A stretch of DNA of 64,000 nt from Rhodospirillales bacterium (GCA_021775095.1 JAJFII010000031.1:78831-142830), one strand, 5' to 3'; numbered from the stretch's first letter, positions 8,530 to 18,167 are shown. Program-made: numbers and translations. The notes: generated by a model not told the origin, from the letters alone.

Positions 8530-9801
8530 ATGTTAACTACCAAATCCATTAAGTATGCATTGGCGGCTGGCGTTCTGCTGACGGCGCTTCCTGCAGGAGC
8601 TGCGGAAACGATAACCTATTCGGGTTGGTTGGGGACCTATGACAAAAATGCCGATCTGATTCTTCAGATCAAAGATAAGTTTAAGGCAAAAACCGGTGCC
8701 GATCTGAAGATCGTCGATACGGCTTTTGATAAAGCCCTTAATCAGGCAACGGTGACAACCATGGCCGGCAATCCCGCCGATGCCATTCATTTGATTGCCG
8801 GTTGGGTGCCGGCGGTCCAGGGAATTGGTGGTCTCGAGCCCCTGGATGGTTATTTCAGTAAAGAAAAACTTGATTCAATCCCCAAGGCCTTACGGGAATC
8901 CGTTTCGGTTGATGGCAAACTTTATGCCCTTCCCTGGGTGCCGGGACCCATTCACCCGCACTATAACCGCAACCTGATGAAACAAGCGGGACTGGACCCG
9001 GATACATATCCGCAGACCTGGCCAGAACTTAAAGATCTGATCATGAAGATCTGCGCTTTGCCGGACAAGGACGGTGCCAAGATATATGGCGCAGCCTTGC
9101 GCACATCGCAAAATCCGAACTCGGCTCAATGGTCAATCCCGATTATGTATGGCCACGGTGGTGATATTCAACAAGATGGAAATGTTAAGTTGAACACGCC
9201 GGAAAATCAGGCGGCCTTTAAGTGGATGCAGGATATTACCAACGCGGGTTGTACAGCCGTTGGTCATGGCCATGCGGAATCCCGCAACACCTTTGCCGCC
9301 GGCCGTGCCGGTGTGATCTTTGAGGGGCCCTGGGGGCGCGGGCTTGTCGAAAACATGTCCGGTAAAAAACTTACCGTAACCGCCGATGGCGATGTATGGG
9401 TTGCGCCCATGCCAATGGCACCAAATGGAAAACGCCGCACCATCGGCAATCCCCATGAGATCACCATGTCGTCGAAATCCAAAAACAAAAAACTGACGGC
9501 GGAATTCCTTGATATGCTGATTTTTGATGAGAGCAATACATCCATGTATTTCGATATCAACGGTCAAATTCCCACATCGAGTATGCCGTTGCTGAAAAAA
9601 GGCGCTGTCGGTGCCGACGCTTACAGTCAGATATTCATCGAGTCCCTGGCCTATACCCATGACAATCCGTGGAAAAGCCCCAAGTTCTATGCAGTGATGA
9701 GTAAACTGGCACCTGAAATGCAAAAAATTGTCAAAGGCGGCGATATTCCGTCGGCTCTGGCTGCGGCTGATAAGTCCATCAAACGGTTGTTGTCACGTTA
9801 A
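8530..9801 (+). CDS. Extracellular sugar-binding protein of the ABC importer
   Basis: A 423-residue family 1 solute-binding protein with a signal peptide (hydrophobic core ~8-20, cleavage after AGA near residue 24). It starts with a strong AAGGAG site. Family features include the opening beta-strand ITYSGWLG and a central segment with AAGRAGVIFEGPWG, commonly seen in sugar-binding proteins. It is periplasmic and delivers ligand to the permeases encoded just upstream. The next gene is a sulfatase 25 nt away, which suggests the ligand is a sulfated saccharide; this is inference. Confidence 0.9.
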   Translation: MLTTKSIKYALAAGVLLTALPAGAAETITYSGWLGTYDKNADLILQIKDKFKAKTGADLKIVDTAFDKALNQATVTTMAGNPADAIHLIAGWVPAVQGIGGLEPLDGYFSKEKLDSIPKALRESVSVDGKLYALPWVPGPIHPHYNRNLMKQAGLDPDTYPQTWPELKDLIMKICALPDKDGAKIYGAALRTSQNPNSAQWSIPIMYGHGGDIQQDGNVKLNTPENQAAFKWMQDITNAGCTAVGHGHAESRNTFAAGRAGVIFEGPWGRGLVENMSGKKLTVTADGDVWVAPMPMAPNGKRRTIGNPHEITMSSKSKNKKLTAEFLDMLIFDESNTSMYFDINGQIPTSSMPLLKKGAVGADAYSQIFIESLAYTHDNPWKSPKFYAVMSKLAPEMQKIVKGGDIPSALAAADKSIKRLLSR

Positions 9802-9826
9802 TGCAACCTGACTGAGGAGCGAGCCG

Positions 9827-11299
9827 GTGGGTAAAAAAACAAATGTTCTGATGATTGTCGCCGACGACATGGGATATGGCGATTTGGGGGTTTTTAGTGA
9901 AGGCCGTGTCAGGACCCCCAACCTGGATAGATTGGTTGCCGAAGGTGTTTGCATGCAGCAACATTATTCGGGATCGCCCATTTGTTCACCGGCTCGCGCC
10001 GCGCTTTTGACCGGTCGGTATCCACACCGTACCGGGGCGGTTGGGCAATTTGAAATTTATGGCCTTGATCGCATCGCGCTACGTGAAGTGACCATGGCCG
10101 ATATGTTTAAGTCGGCCGGTTATGCCACGGGCTTGGTTGGCAAGTGGCATAATGGGGCCTTGGATGCACGGTTCGAGCCCAACGCCCGTGGGTTCGATGA
10201 ATTTGCCGGTTTTTGTGGCGGTTGGTCGGACTATTACCAATGGCATTTGCAGACCAACGGGACCATCAACAAAGGCACCGGCCAATATCTGACCGATGTT
10301 TTAACGGACCACGCCTGCCGTTTTATCGACCGCCACCAAACCCATCCGTTTTTCCTGATGCTGACCTACAGCGCACCACATTCCCCGTTCCAGGCACCGC
10401 AAGGCCTGATCGATTTTTACCGGGAACAGGGTCACGACCGAATAACGGCAACGACCTATGCAATGATTGAAGCCATGGACCTGGGGATCGGTGAAGTCCT
10501 GGATTGTCTGGATAATCGGGGTTTGGCGGAAGACACGATTGTCATGTTTACCAGCGACAACGGACCGGCGTTTTTTAATCCACCGTTTATGCTCGACGAA
10601 GGCGAAAATACCTTTAACGAACGTTTTAACGCCGGTCTCAAGGGCTCCAAAGGCTGGGTATATGAAGGCGGGATCCGGGTTCCGATGATCCTGCGCCATC
10701 CGGCCCATCTGCCGGCAAATGTCAGCAATCACGACCTGGCCCACTTCACCGATTGGCTTCCGACCTTGGCGGCAATGTGTAAGATTGATCTTGTGGGAAC
10801 CAATACCCTGGATGGTTTCGACCTGTCTGATCAGTTGCGCGGTGAAAAATTAGACCAGCCACCACGGCGTTTCTGGCAATGGAATTTTTATTATCCCAGC
10901 GTTTCGACCAATGCCGCCGTACGGGAAGGCGACTGGAAACTGATTCGACCAATGATAACCGGCACCCGTTATTATCAAAACCCGGACCTATTTGTTTCCG
11001 ACGAAGATGCGGCCCGAACAGCAGCCTTCATCGAAGCTGACGTTAAACACAAGGAAGACCCAACGTCGATTACAGAACTCCTGCCGATCCCTAATATCAA
11101 ATATCCGGCCGCCGAACCGCCGGAATTATATAACCTGGCGGTGGATCCCGGCGAACAGTACAACGTCGCTGATCAGTACCCTGATATCGCCCACAAACTC
11201 TTGGTCGAACTGGAAACCTGGTTCGAAAGTGTGGAAGTTGATCGTTTGTCCATTGATGATCCTATTCACCAGCCACATACCATTTGGGCGGACCGATAG
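9827..11299 (+). CDS. Cytoplasmic type I sulfatase
   Basis: A 490-residue sulfatase. Metal ligands DD at residues 13-14, the formylglycine motif C53-S-P-A-R57 followed by the family signature LLTGRYPHRTG, the lysine segment GKWH, and TSDNGP as the second metal motif are all visible. There is no signal peptide, unlike most polysaccharide sulfatases. The start is a GTG after GAGGAG. The stop codon shares a base with the start of the maturase gene (TAGTG), so the enzyme and its activator are coupled. The likely substrate is an imported sulfated sugar. Confidence 0.93.
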   Translation: MGKKTNVLMIVADDMGYGDLGVFSEGRVRTPNLDRLVAEGVCMQQHYSGSPICSPARAALLTGRYPHRTGAVGQFEIYGLDRIALREVTMADMFKSAGYATGLVGKWHNGALDARFEPNARGFDEFAGFCGGWSDYYQWHLQTNGTINKGTGQYLTDVLTDHACRFIDRHQTHPFFLMLTYSAPHSPFQAPQGLIDFYREQGHDRITATTYAMIEAMDLGIGEVLDCLDNRGLAEDTIVMFTSDNGPAFFNPPFMLDEGENTFNERFNAGLKGSKGWVYEGGIRVPMILRHPAHLPANVSNHDLAHFTDWLPTLAAMCKIDLVGTNTLDGFDLSDQLRGEKLDQPPRRFWQWNFYYPSVSTNAAVREGDWKLIRPMITGTRYYQNPDLFVSDEDAARTAAFIEADVKHKEDPTSITELLPIPNIKYPAAEPPELYNLAVDPGEQYNVADQYPDIAHKLLVELETWFESVEVDRLSIDDPIHQPHTIWADR

Positions 11300-12147
11300 T
11301 GGCTGTTTTGGCGACGCAGGGGCTGACACCCGATCACCGGCCTGACCGGGTTTGCATTCCCGGCGGCACGGCCCTTTTGGGAACTCAGTTTCCGGTTTTT
11401 CCCGGCGACGGGGAGGGGCCCATACGTGAAATGGAAATCGCCCCTTTTGAAATGACGGCATCGGCCGTCACCAATTACCAGTTTTCGCTTTTTGTTTATC
11501 AAACCGGTTATAAAACCGAGGCCGAACGGTGTGGTTGGTCCTTTGTTTTCCGCGACGCCATGGTTGATCAAACGGCCCGGAAAAACCACGTCAAAGCCTT
11601 GCCCTGGTGGTGTAAGGTGGCGGCGGATTGGCTCGACCCAAAGGGAGCCGGGATGGTCGTCGCCAATTTTGAACAACTGCCGGTGGTCCATGTCAGTTGG
11701 AACGACGCTGCCGCCTATGCCCAGTGGGCCGGCGGGCGGTTGCCAACGGAAATCCAATGGGAACATGCGGCCCGCGGCGGAATGGGTGATGTGAAATATC
11801 CCTGGGGCAATGACGAGCCGACCGCCCGGGATCCAAAATGCCATTTTGGCCAGATCAATGCGCCGCACCTCGAACCCCTGGAAATCGGACCTGTCGCCGC
11901 CCGGGCCTATCTGCCAAATGCCTATGGATTATATAATATGGCTGGCAATGTGTGGGAGTGGACGGCAGACACGGCACCATCTCCTGACATCGAATTGAAT
12001 GGCTCTCCTCCCCGCAAAATCTTAAAGGGGGGGTCCTATATGTGCCACCGCAAATCCTGTTATCGATATCGCATTGCCGCTCGCATTTCCAATACACTTA
12101 ATTCATCGCTCGGGCATACGGGGTTTCGCCTTGTTTTCCCGCTTTGA
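11299..12147 (+). CDS. Formylglycine-generating enzyme (aerobic sulfatase maturase)
   Basis: A 282-residue FGE-sulfatase-domain protein that oxidises the sulfatase motif cysteine to C-alpha-formylglycine in an oxygen-dependent reaction. The core family motifs are clear: RLPTEIQWEHAAR, PWGN, NAYGLYNMAGNVWEW and the C-terminal GGSYMCHRKSCYRYR. The last holds the expected active-site cysteine pair, Cys249 and Cys254 (C-X4-C). Many related FGE-domain proteins lack this pair, so this looks like a genuine maturase. There is no signal peptide, matching the two cytoplasmic sulfatases. The GTG at 11299 overlaps the sulfatase stop; a TTG at 11284 is a less likely start. Confidence 0.92.
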   Translation: MAVLATQGLTPDHRPDRVCIPGGTALLGTQFPVFPGDGEGPIREMEIAPFEMTASAVTNYQFSLFVYQTGYKTEAERCGWSFVFRDAMVDQTARKNHVKALPWWCKVAADWLDPKGAGMVVANFEQLPVVHVSWNDAAAYAQWAGGRLPTEIQWEHAARGGMGDVKYPWGNDEPTARDPKCHFGQINAPHLEPLEIGPVAARAYLPNAYGLYNMAGNVWEWTADTAPSPDIELNGSPPRKILKGGSYMCHRKSCYRYRIAARISNTLNSSLGHTGFRLVFPL

Positions 12148-12180
12148 TAAACCCAAAATTCGATCCATCGGAGACCCCCT

Positions 12181-12933
12181 ATGACATCTGATATCTACGC
12201 CAATCTTCGTGGCAAAACGGCCTTGGTCACCGGTGCCGGGCTCGGCATTGGCGCAGCCCTGGCCCTGGCCTTGGGAAAACTCGGTGTCAACGTCGTCTGT
12301 GCAGCACGAACACAGAAGCAAATTGATCGCGTTGTCCAGACCATTGTCGATGTCGGTGGCTGTGGCCTGGCGGTGACGACGGATGTGACGAGCTGGACGC
12401 AGTCGCTTGCCCTTGCAGATGCCATTGATAAAGGCTTTGGCGGCCTGGATTTGGCTTTTTTAAATGCCGGCGGTAATTGGCAGCGGGCATCGATTGAAGA
12501 CAGTGACGTTGACGCATGGAAGGCGGCCATTGATCTCAACTTGAACTCGGTATTTTACGGTATCAAATCGGTTGTTCCGCTGATGCGTAAAAACGGCGGT
12601 GGCCGTATAATTCTTACCGGATCGGCCATGGCCCATTATGCGGCTGAAAATAATTCCTCCTATTGTGCTGCCAAAGCCGGTGCCAGGATGCTCGCAAACA
12701 CCGCAGCACAGGAACTGATGGCCGACAACATAACGGTCAATGAATTTATCCCGGGGCCAACCCGTACATTGCAGGCGCTTAATGGGGTTACCAAAGAAAA
12801 CACCGAATCGCCCTTTAATAATCCGGCGGAATGGGTCAAGGAACCGGAAGAGGTCGTCGATTTAATGGTAATGATGGCCGCATACCCGGGCATGGGGCCG
12901 ACCAGCCAGATCTTTTCCCTGGCCCGACGGTAA
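12181..12933 (+). CDS. SDR-family oxidoreductase
   Basis: A 250-residue short-chain dehydrogenase/reductase. TGAGLGIG at residues 17-24, NAG at 95-97, Ser148, Tyr161 and Lys165 are in place (SYCAAK). It is the second SDR of this operon, separated from the maturase by 33 nt, with a modest GGAG site. Placed just before a mutarotase-like gene, it may oxidise the pyranose form of the desulfated sugar. The C-terminus lacks the usual VDGG, reading [11 protein letters not shown]. Confidence 0.88.
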   Translation: MTSDIYANLRGKTALVTGAGLGIGAALALALGKLGVNVVCAARTQKQIDRVVQTIVDVGGCGLAVTTDVTSWTQSLALADAIDKGFGGLDLAFLNAGGNWQRASIEDSDVDAWKAAIDLNLNSVFYGIKSVVPLMRKNGGGRIILTGSAMAHYAAENNSSYCAAKAGARMLANTAAQELMADNITVNEFIPGPTRTLQALNGVTKENTESPFNNPAEWVKEPEEVVDLMVMMAAYPGMGPTSQIFSLARR

Positions 12934-12977
12934 AAAAATCACAAGGGTTAACTGGAAATCCTTGGAAGGAAACCAAA

Positions 12978-13292
12978 GTGGAAAAAATCGCCTTTAAATT
13001 ATTTCTCAACCCCGGTCAGGCCGATGAATATAAAAAACGCCACGATCAAATCTGGCCGGAGATGGTGAGCCTGTTAAAGGCTGCGGGGGTAAGCGACTAT
13101 TCCATCTATTTGGACGAACAAACCCACAGTTTGTTTGCCGTCCTGTGGCGTACAAACAATCACAAAATGGATGATCTGCCGAACCACCCGGTCATGCAAA
13201 AATGGTGGGCACACATGTCCGATATCATGCAGCGGGAAAAAAACGGCGGCCCCGTTATTGTTCACCTTAAAACCATGTTTCATTTGGATTAA
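12978..13292 (+). CDS. L-rhamnose mutarotase-like protein (RhaM/DUF718 family)
   Basis: A 104-residue protein, the usual RhaM length. It shows [12 protein letters not shown] near residues 18-29, with His22 and Tyr41 at positions expected for the catalytic and sugar-binding residues of RhaM, plus a C-terminal tryptophan-rich segment ([10 protein letters not shown]). Such enzymes interconvert alpha and beta anomers of L-rhamnose or L-fucose. The GTG at 12978 is preferred because GGAAGGA lies 7 nt before it; a much longer upstream frame overlaps the SDR gene. It is the last gene of the operon and the best clue that the sugar is a 6-deoxyhexose. Confidence 0.88.
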   Translation: MEKIAFKLFLNPGQADEYKKRHDQIWPEMVSLLKAAGVSDYSIYLDEQTHSLFAVLWRTNNHKMDDLPNHPVMQKWWAHMSDIMQREKNGGPVIVHLKTMFHLD

Positions 13293-13437
13293 AAAAATGC
13301 GGTCCAGTTCGTCACGTCGGAAAAGCCCGCTGTCCGGAGTTCCATATTCACAATTTGTTCCATTAGGTTTACACTCGTCTGACACGGCCCAATGCCTAAC
13401 ATCCAACGGCGAAATTGGGATCAATTTGTAGGTTTAA

Positions 13438-14451
13438 ATGTTTCACGGTTTGCTTATATTTCCATCTGTCTTGTTGACCCTTTTGTATGGAGTTAGCGGG
13501 GTTGCCCATGCTGATATTTCTGACAACCTCCTGGCGGCCTTAAACAAAACCTCTGAACGGGGTTCCGTGTTTGAGTTACAAAAACCGGTGCTCCGTCTCA
13601 GCCAACGCGAACGGGGCAAAAAACGAAAGTCCGGCGGCAGAAAACGTCAGGCGGGCAGTGGGTCTGCACGGGCCGGTTCAAATCCCTGTTCGCACTGTGA
13701 AACTTTAAACGGCTTTGTTCCACCGTCGCAGATCGATGATGACATTCGTAAAATGGTCGGTAAATATCGAGGCGGTGGTGGTAGCGAAAATGTCGCCATC
13801 CAACGGGCCAGAGGGGTGATCGAAACCGGCCTCGCCCCAGATTTTGGGGGCGACGCAACCTGCCCGCAAATTGACAGCGAACAATGGGCCATCGATTATA
13901 CCCACAAACGCGGTAAAGCCGCCCTTCACAAAGGCATAGACATCCCCCGGCCAAGGGGTACAGCCATTCGGGCTGTCGCGGAAGGTGTCGTCGTTGGAAG
14001 GTTCAGCAACGATGGCAATCGCAAGGGCATCGAGGTGATGCTGCGCCACACCCCGCAACAAACCGGGCTGGCGTTTTGGACCTATTCCCAATACACCCAT
14101 CTTTTACAGATGTCGCCGTTAGCTATCGGTACCAAAGTCAAGATGGGTGACGAGATCGGCAAGACCAGTAACAGTGGTAAAATGGGCCGGAAAATCCGTC
14201 GTGACGCCTTGCATTTCGCCATCCTTTATTCCCATTTGCCCGAGTGGTCTAATGACGGTGTCGTTGTGACCCCAAAGGACGGCTATTACATGGACCCAAC
14301 CGCATTTTATCGACTTCAGGCACCTTATGAGTCTGCTTCCTTGTTGGTTTTACCTGCGGGTCAAAAGGCGATCTCTGTGCCCTACGGGACGGCTGCCGGG
14401 GCCTTTAAGCCGCCGGAAACCAAACGTATTTGGCCCTATACCTGTGGATAA
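13438..14451 (+). CDS. M23/LytM-like peptidase-domain protein with altered active site
   Basis: A 337-residue exported protein with a signal peptide ending at AHA (about residue 25). A basic low-complexity stretch (~58-72, KKRKSGGRKR) and a CSHC pair follow. The LytM domain carries the zinc ligands His164 and Asp168 (HKGID) and His221 (YTHLL). The last motif, normally HxH, reads A257-L-H259: the zinc-ligand His is kept but the first His, the presumed catalytic base, is Ala. It may be inactive, like EnvC-type activators, or use another residue. It is monocistronic. Confidence 0.82.
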   Translation: MFHGLLIFPSVLLTLLYGVSGVAHADISDNLLAALNKTSERGSVFELQKPVLRLSQRERGKKRKSGGRKRQAGSGSARAGSNPCSHCETLNGFVPPSQIDDDIRKMVGKYRGGGGSENVAIQRARGVIETGLAPDFGGDATCPQIDSEQWAIDYTHKRGKAALHKGIDIPRPRGTAIRAVAEGVVVGRFSNDGNRKGIEVMLRHTPQQTGLAFWTYSQYTHLLQMSPLAIGTKVKMGDEIGKTSNSGKMGRKIRRDALHFAILYSHLPEWSNDGVVVTPKDGYYMDPTAFYRLQAPYESASLLVLPAGQKAISVPYGTAAGAFKPPETKRIWPYTCG

Positions 14452-14516
14452 CGATTTGAGACAGGTCTCCGAGTTGCTGAACTCCTATGGCAATTAAAAG
14501 GGATACTGGCAATGCC

Positions 14517-15467
14517 TTACAAACCCGAAGCATGGCCATAGTCAACGACGGATCTATCGGTTTGCTGTTCGTGCAATCGCCAATAATGGTCCTTGATCCG
14601 CCGGGTCAGGGATCCCACCTGGCCGGCGGCGATGGCCTTGCCGTTGAGGTTCGTGACCGGCATAACCCCACCTGCTGTTGAGGTAATGAACACTTCATCC
14701 GCTGCGCCAAGCTCCAGTGGTGAAATGCCTTGAGCAGAGCAGTTGATCTGCAAAGATTGACAGAGTTCAAATATGGTTTGCCGGGTGATGCCCATGAGTA
14801 CCCCGTAATCCGGGGTTAAAACGGTGCCATCCTTGACCATAAAAATGTTGAACCCGGGTCCCTCGGCGATATTTCCGTTGGTATCGAGCAAAATTGCCGT
14901 TTCGGCACCCCGTTCATAGGCCTGGTACAACCCCTGAACCAGATCAAGCCAGTGATAATTTTTAATCGTCGGATCAACGGATAGCGGCGGGATGCGAACC
15001 ACGTCGGTGATCGCCACGTGCAGGCCGCGATCCATTTGTTCGGGACTGGCAACGGAGGCAAAGGGAATTGCGAAGGCGATAAACCGGTTTACGGCGTCGC
15101 GCGGGTCACGACTGAAGGTCGGTGACGTACCGCGGGTACAGATAAATTCCACATAGGCGTTTTTTAATCCCGACACGGCCACACAGTTGTGCAGGATTTC
15201 TGTCACCTGAGGTTTTTCGTAGGGGATCGACATGTGGAGTTTATCCATGCCCTGGAAAAAACGATCAAGATGGAGGTCGAGCCGGAAAAACGCACCTTGC
15301 CACACATGTACCACATCGTAGGTTGCGTCAGAATGAAGGAAACCGTTATCCAGAACTGATATTTTCGCCGCGCCCACCGGCACATATTGATCATCCAAAA
15401 AGGCAACGCCCGGCGGATAGGTGTTTGGATCGGTATAGGGATCCGATATTGTGGGTCGATTTTTCAT
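14517..15467 (-). CDS. Class IV PLP aminotransferase (D-amino acid/branched-chain type)
   Basis: A 316-residue pyridoxal-phosphate enzyme. The opening strand KISVLDNGFLHSDATYD (~35-51) matches the family's SVLDRGF.fGD.vyE pattern, Lys169 (TIKNYHW) is the expected PLP lysine, and Glu202 lies in the typical AEGPGFNIF. The GITR segment at ~225 also fits. Likely activity is transamination of D-alanine or branched-chain amino acids; the family also includes aminodeoxychorismate lyase, so the exact substrate is open. It converges with the M23-like gene. Confidence 0.88.
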   Translation of the reverse strand: MKNRPTISDPYTDPNTYPPGVAFLDDQYVPVGAAKISVLDNGFLHSDATYDVVHVWQGAFFRLDLHLDRFFQGMDKLHMSIPYEKPQVTEILHNCVAVSGLKNAYVEFICTRGTSPTFSRDPRDAVNRFIAFAIPFASVASPEQMDRGLHVAITDVVRIPPLSVDPTIKNYHWLDLVQGLYQAYERGAETAILLDTNGNIAEGPGFNIFMVKDGTVLTPDYGVLMGITRQTIFELCQSLQINCSAQGISPLELGAADEVFITSTAGGVMPVTNLNGKAIAAGQVGSLTRRIKDHYWRLHEQQTDRSVVDYGHASGL

Positions 15468-15604
15468 GGGTTCCGTGCCGTTGGTTCAGTCAATTGTTTT
15501 TTCATCTAAGGGATTCCGTGGGATCCGCCGGATGCAAACCGGATTGTTTATTTGCGGTCGGTGTCTGGCCGTACAATAGACCGCAAAAATAAACCGCCAA
15601 ACTC

Positions 15605-17137
15605 TTAAGTTTCCGGGGTCAGCAGGGAAAGCCCGAGCAAGGCCCGGCGGCGCAACCACAGCGTCGGCCGGTAGCGGGGATCGCCCGTTATCTCGAAGAT
15701 CGAGATTAAAATCTGCAAAATCCGGTCCGGCCCCAGGGCATCGCCAAAGGCCAGTGGGCCAAACGGGTAGCCGAGGCCCAGAGTGACGGCCCGATCAATA
15801 TCCGCTGGCGTCGCCGCCCCGGACTGGGCAACGGAACAGCCAATGTTAACGATCATTGCGATGATCCGTTGGCCAACAAAACCGGCGCTGTCGCGAATCA
15901 CGGTGACCGGCGTGCCGTCGCCAGTAAACAAACCCTGGGCTGATTTAACGAACGCCGGATCGGTGACCGGGGTTTTCATGAGGGTGCGCCGCCTGTCGAG
16001 GGGCAACAGGGTATCGAGTGCCACGGTATGTCGGGGATCAGTACCGGCCTCAAGGGCTGCGGTCGTTGCATCGATGCCCAGCGGCAGGACCAGGGCCAGC
16101 GAGCGATCACCGGGTTCGTCGCCGTCATCGATGGTTGCATTAAGTTTTTTCAGGACTTCCAGAACCGCCGTGCGCCGTTCAGGATCAGAGGGGTTGAGCC
16201 AGACGGCCCGGCCGTCATAATCGGGTGCTGACGGTTCGTCAGCGAGTTGCTGCTGGCTGTCTTCATAGGCGTAGAACCCCCGCCCGGTCTTTTGTCCCAA
16301 CAGTCCGGCCTGCAGGCGGTTATTCATAAGCGTTGACGGGCGGTAGCGGGGCTCGTGGTAATGTTGCTGATAAATCAAATCCGTGGCCGGATGGCTGACA
16401 TCGAGGGCCGTCAGGTCGAGGAGTTCGAACGGCCCCATGCGAAACCCCGCCGCATCGCGCATGATGCGATCGATTGAAACCACATCGCTTACCCCTTCGC
16501 CCAGCAGGTGGGCGGCTTCGATGGTATAACCGCGGCCGACCTGATTAACCAGAAAACCAGGCGCGTCGGCAACGCTTACCGGGACCCGTCCCATGCGAAT
16601 AGCCAATGCCATCAAAAAATCGGTGACCCGGGTTTCTGTCAGCACACCTCGAATGACTTCAACCAGTTTCATCAAGGGCACGGGATTAAAAAAATGAAAT
16701 CCGGCAATCCGTCCCGGATGTTTGCAAAGTCCGGCAATGGTCGTAATTGATAATGACGAAGTGTTCGACGCCAGGATGACTTGGTCGTCGACGATGGATT
16801 CCAGCTCTGAAAAAATTTTCTGTTTGATCGCCAGGTTCTCAACAGCCGCCTCAATCAACACATGGCAACCGGCATATCCGGCCATTGTCTCAATGACTTC
16901 GATGCGGGTTTTCGCGGCTGTTGCCGCACCACTATCCATTCGGCCTTTTTGCACGGCCCGGTCGAGCATGGCTGCAATAAAATCAACGGCTTCTTTGCTC
17001 GAGCCGGGATTTGTATCAAACAACCGGACGCGGCATCCCCCCGTAGCTGCCACTTGGGCAATGCCCCGGCCCATGGCGCCGGCACCGATGATGCCGACGG
17101 TCAGGTTTTTATCTGTTGCCTCAATGGTCATGGACAT
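15605..17137 (-). CDS. 3-hydroxyacyl-CoA dehydrogenase (PaaH/3-hydroxybutyryl-CoA type)
   Basis: A 510-residue protein with an N-terminal Rossmann domain (GAGAMG at 18-23) and the family motif HFFNPVPLMKLVEV. The first C-terminal HAD domain contains DAPGFLVNQVGRGYTIEA, and a second HAD domain (~400-500) contains DSAGFVGQRI. This layout of one NAD domain and two C-terminal domains is typical of the ~500-residue PaaH-like enzymes, which oxidise (S)-3-hydroxyacyl-CoA. It has AAGGA before ATG 17137. It stands alone, not in the fatty-acid operon at 30294. Confidence 0.9.
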   Translation of the reverse strand: MSMTIEATDKNLTVGIIGAGAMGRGIAQVAATGGCRVRLFDTNPGSSKEAVDFIAAMLDRAVQKGRMDSGAATAAKTRIEVIETMAGYAGCHVLIEAAVENLAIKQKIFSELESIVDDQVILASNTSSLSITTIAGLCKHPGRIAGFHFFNPVPLMKLVEVIRGVLTETRVTDFLMALAIRMGRVPVSVADAPGFLVNQVGRGYTIEAAHLLGEGVSDVVSIDRIMRDAAGFRMGPFELLDLTALDVSHPATDLIYQQHYHEPRYRPSTLMNNRLQAGLLGQKTGRGFYAYEDSQQQLADEPSAPDYDGRAVWLNPSDPERRTAVLEVLKKLNATIDDGDEPGDRSLALVLPLGIDATTAALEAGTDPRHTVALDTLLPLDRRRTLMKTPVTDPAFVKSAQGLFTGDGTPVTVIRDSAGFVGQRIIAMIVNIGCSVAQSGAATPADIDRAVTLGLGYPFGPLAFGDALGPDRILQILISIFEITGDPRYRPTLWLRRRALLGLSLLTPET

Positions 17138-17438
17138 TGTTTCCTTAAACCCGGGTTGGCGGTATTACGCACTGGCTGAGATGCCGTTTTTTTGATCATC
17201 GGTATCCAACAAAATGTCAAACCCCTTGGCCATAAACAAGCACCGAGCACCTAACCCATAAACCCATCGGGTGGTTTTGGTTTTATCTGTCTGGTGATTG
17301 TCCGTGCGAGCCGGGCGGATGTCGGGTGGTGCGGACTTCGTGAAAGGAGAACTCACCGCCGCCGAAGAACCTTTGATTTGTCCCGCAAAAGCACTTAGGT
17401 TTTTTACTGGCGGGTTTGACAGGCAAAAGGGCCAGGTT
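17138..17438. other. Intergenic region between divergent genes
   Basis: A 301-nt gap between the divergent 3-hydroxyacyl-CoA dehydrogenase and nicotinamidase genes. It should hold both promoters, but I see no convincing -35/-10 pair or inverted repeat. A frame in line with pncA opens upstream (from 17298) and GAAAGGAGAA occurs near 17341, but homology to nicotinamidase starts only at 17439. Confidence 0.4.
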
Positions 17439-18065
17439 ATGGATATCAACTCAACCGCGTTTCTGATGATCGATATCCAAAACGATTTTTGTCCCGGCGG
17501 CACCCTTGCGGTGGCCGATGGCGATGGCATTGTGCCCCTTGTCAACCGATTGCAGGAGCGGTTTTCCGTGCGGGTATTAACCCAGGACTGGCACCCGGCC
17601 GACCATTCATCCTTTGCCAGCAACCATGAGCAGGCCGAAGCTTATTCGCTCAGCCAAATGGCCTATGGCGATCAGGTGTTATGGCCCGATCATTGTATTC
17701 AAGGCACTCTGGGGGCCGACTTCCATCCTGATCTGAACACCGACAAAGTCGATGCGGTTGTGCGCAAGGGATATCGCCCGGAGATTGACAGTTATTCGGG
17801 GTTTTTTGAAAATGACCGAAAAACCAAAACCGGGCTTGCCGGATATTTGCGGGACAGGGAAATAAAGCACCTTGTCCTGGCCGGCCTGGCAACTGATTTT
17901 TGTGTACATTATACGGCGGTTGACGGGGCAAACCTGGGATTTCAGGTTACCCTTCTAGACGATGCCTGCCGGGCCATCGATTTGCATGGATCCCTGCGGG
18001 CGGCCCTGCAAGCGATGGCGACATGTGGGGTTGTTGTCAGCACAAGTTCAGAAATATTTGCCTAA
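17439..18065 (+). CDS. pncA: Nicotinamidase
   Basis: A 208-residue cysteine hydrolase that converts nicotinamide to nicotinic acid in NAD salvage (and pyrazinamide to pyrazinoic acid). The catalytic triad Asp12 (MIDIQNDF), Lys110 and Cys155 (TDFCVHYTA) is complete. Metal ligands Asp50, His52 (QDWH) and His85 (WPDHC) are present. Start ATG 17439 fits the family length; the frame extends 47 codons upstream without homology. It is a single gene facing the urt locus. Confidence 0.93.
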   Translation: MDINSTAFLMIDIQNDFCPGGTLAVADGDGIVPLVNRLQERFSVRVLTQDWHPADHSSFASNHEQAEAYSLSQMAYGDQVLWPDHCIQGTLGADFHPDLNTDKVDAVVRKGYRPEIDSYSGFFENDRKTKTGLAGYLRDREIKHLVLAGLATDFCVHYTAVDGANLGFQVTLLDDACRAIDLHGSLRAALQAMATCGVVVSTSSEIFA

Positions 18066-18135
18066 AAGGTTGCTGCAAAACCGCCGGCTTTCTCCGTTTG
18101 GTTTGTTTTCTTGCCGGTGGTGAGGGGCGTCAGGG

Positions 18136-18167
18136 CCCCTTGTCACGAGGGGGCGTGGTGTTTTTTT
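18136..18167 (+). terminator. Possible rho-independent terminator after pncA
   Basis: A hairpin CCCCTTG-TCA-CGAGGGG (18136-18152, one G-U pair) is followed 8 nt later by seven T residues (18161-18167). The gap to the T-run is long for a classic terminator, so the call is weak. Confidence 0.3.
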
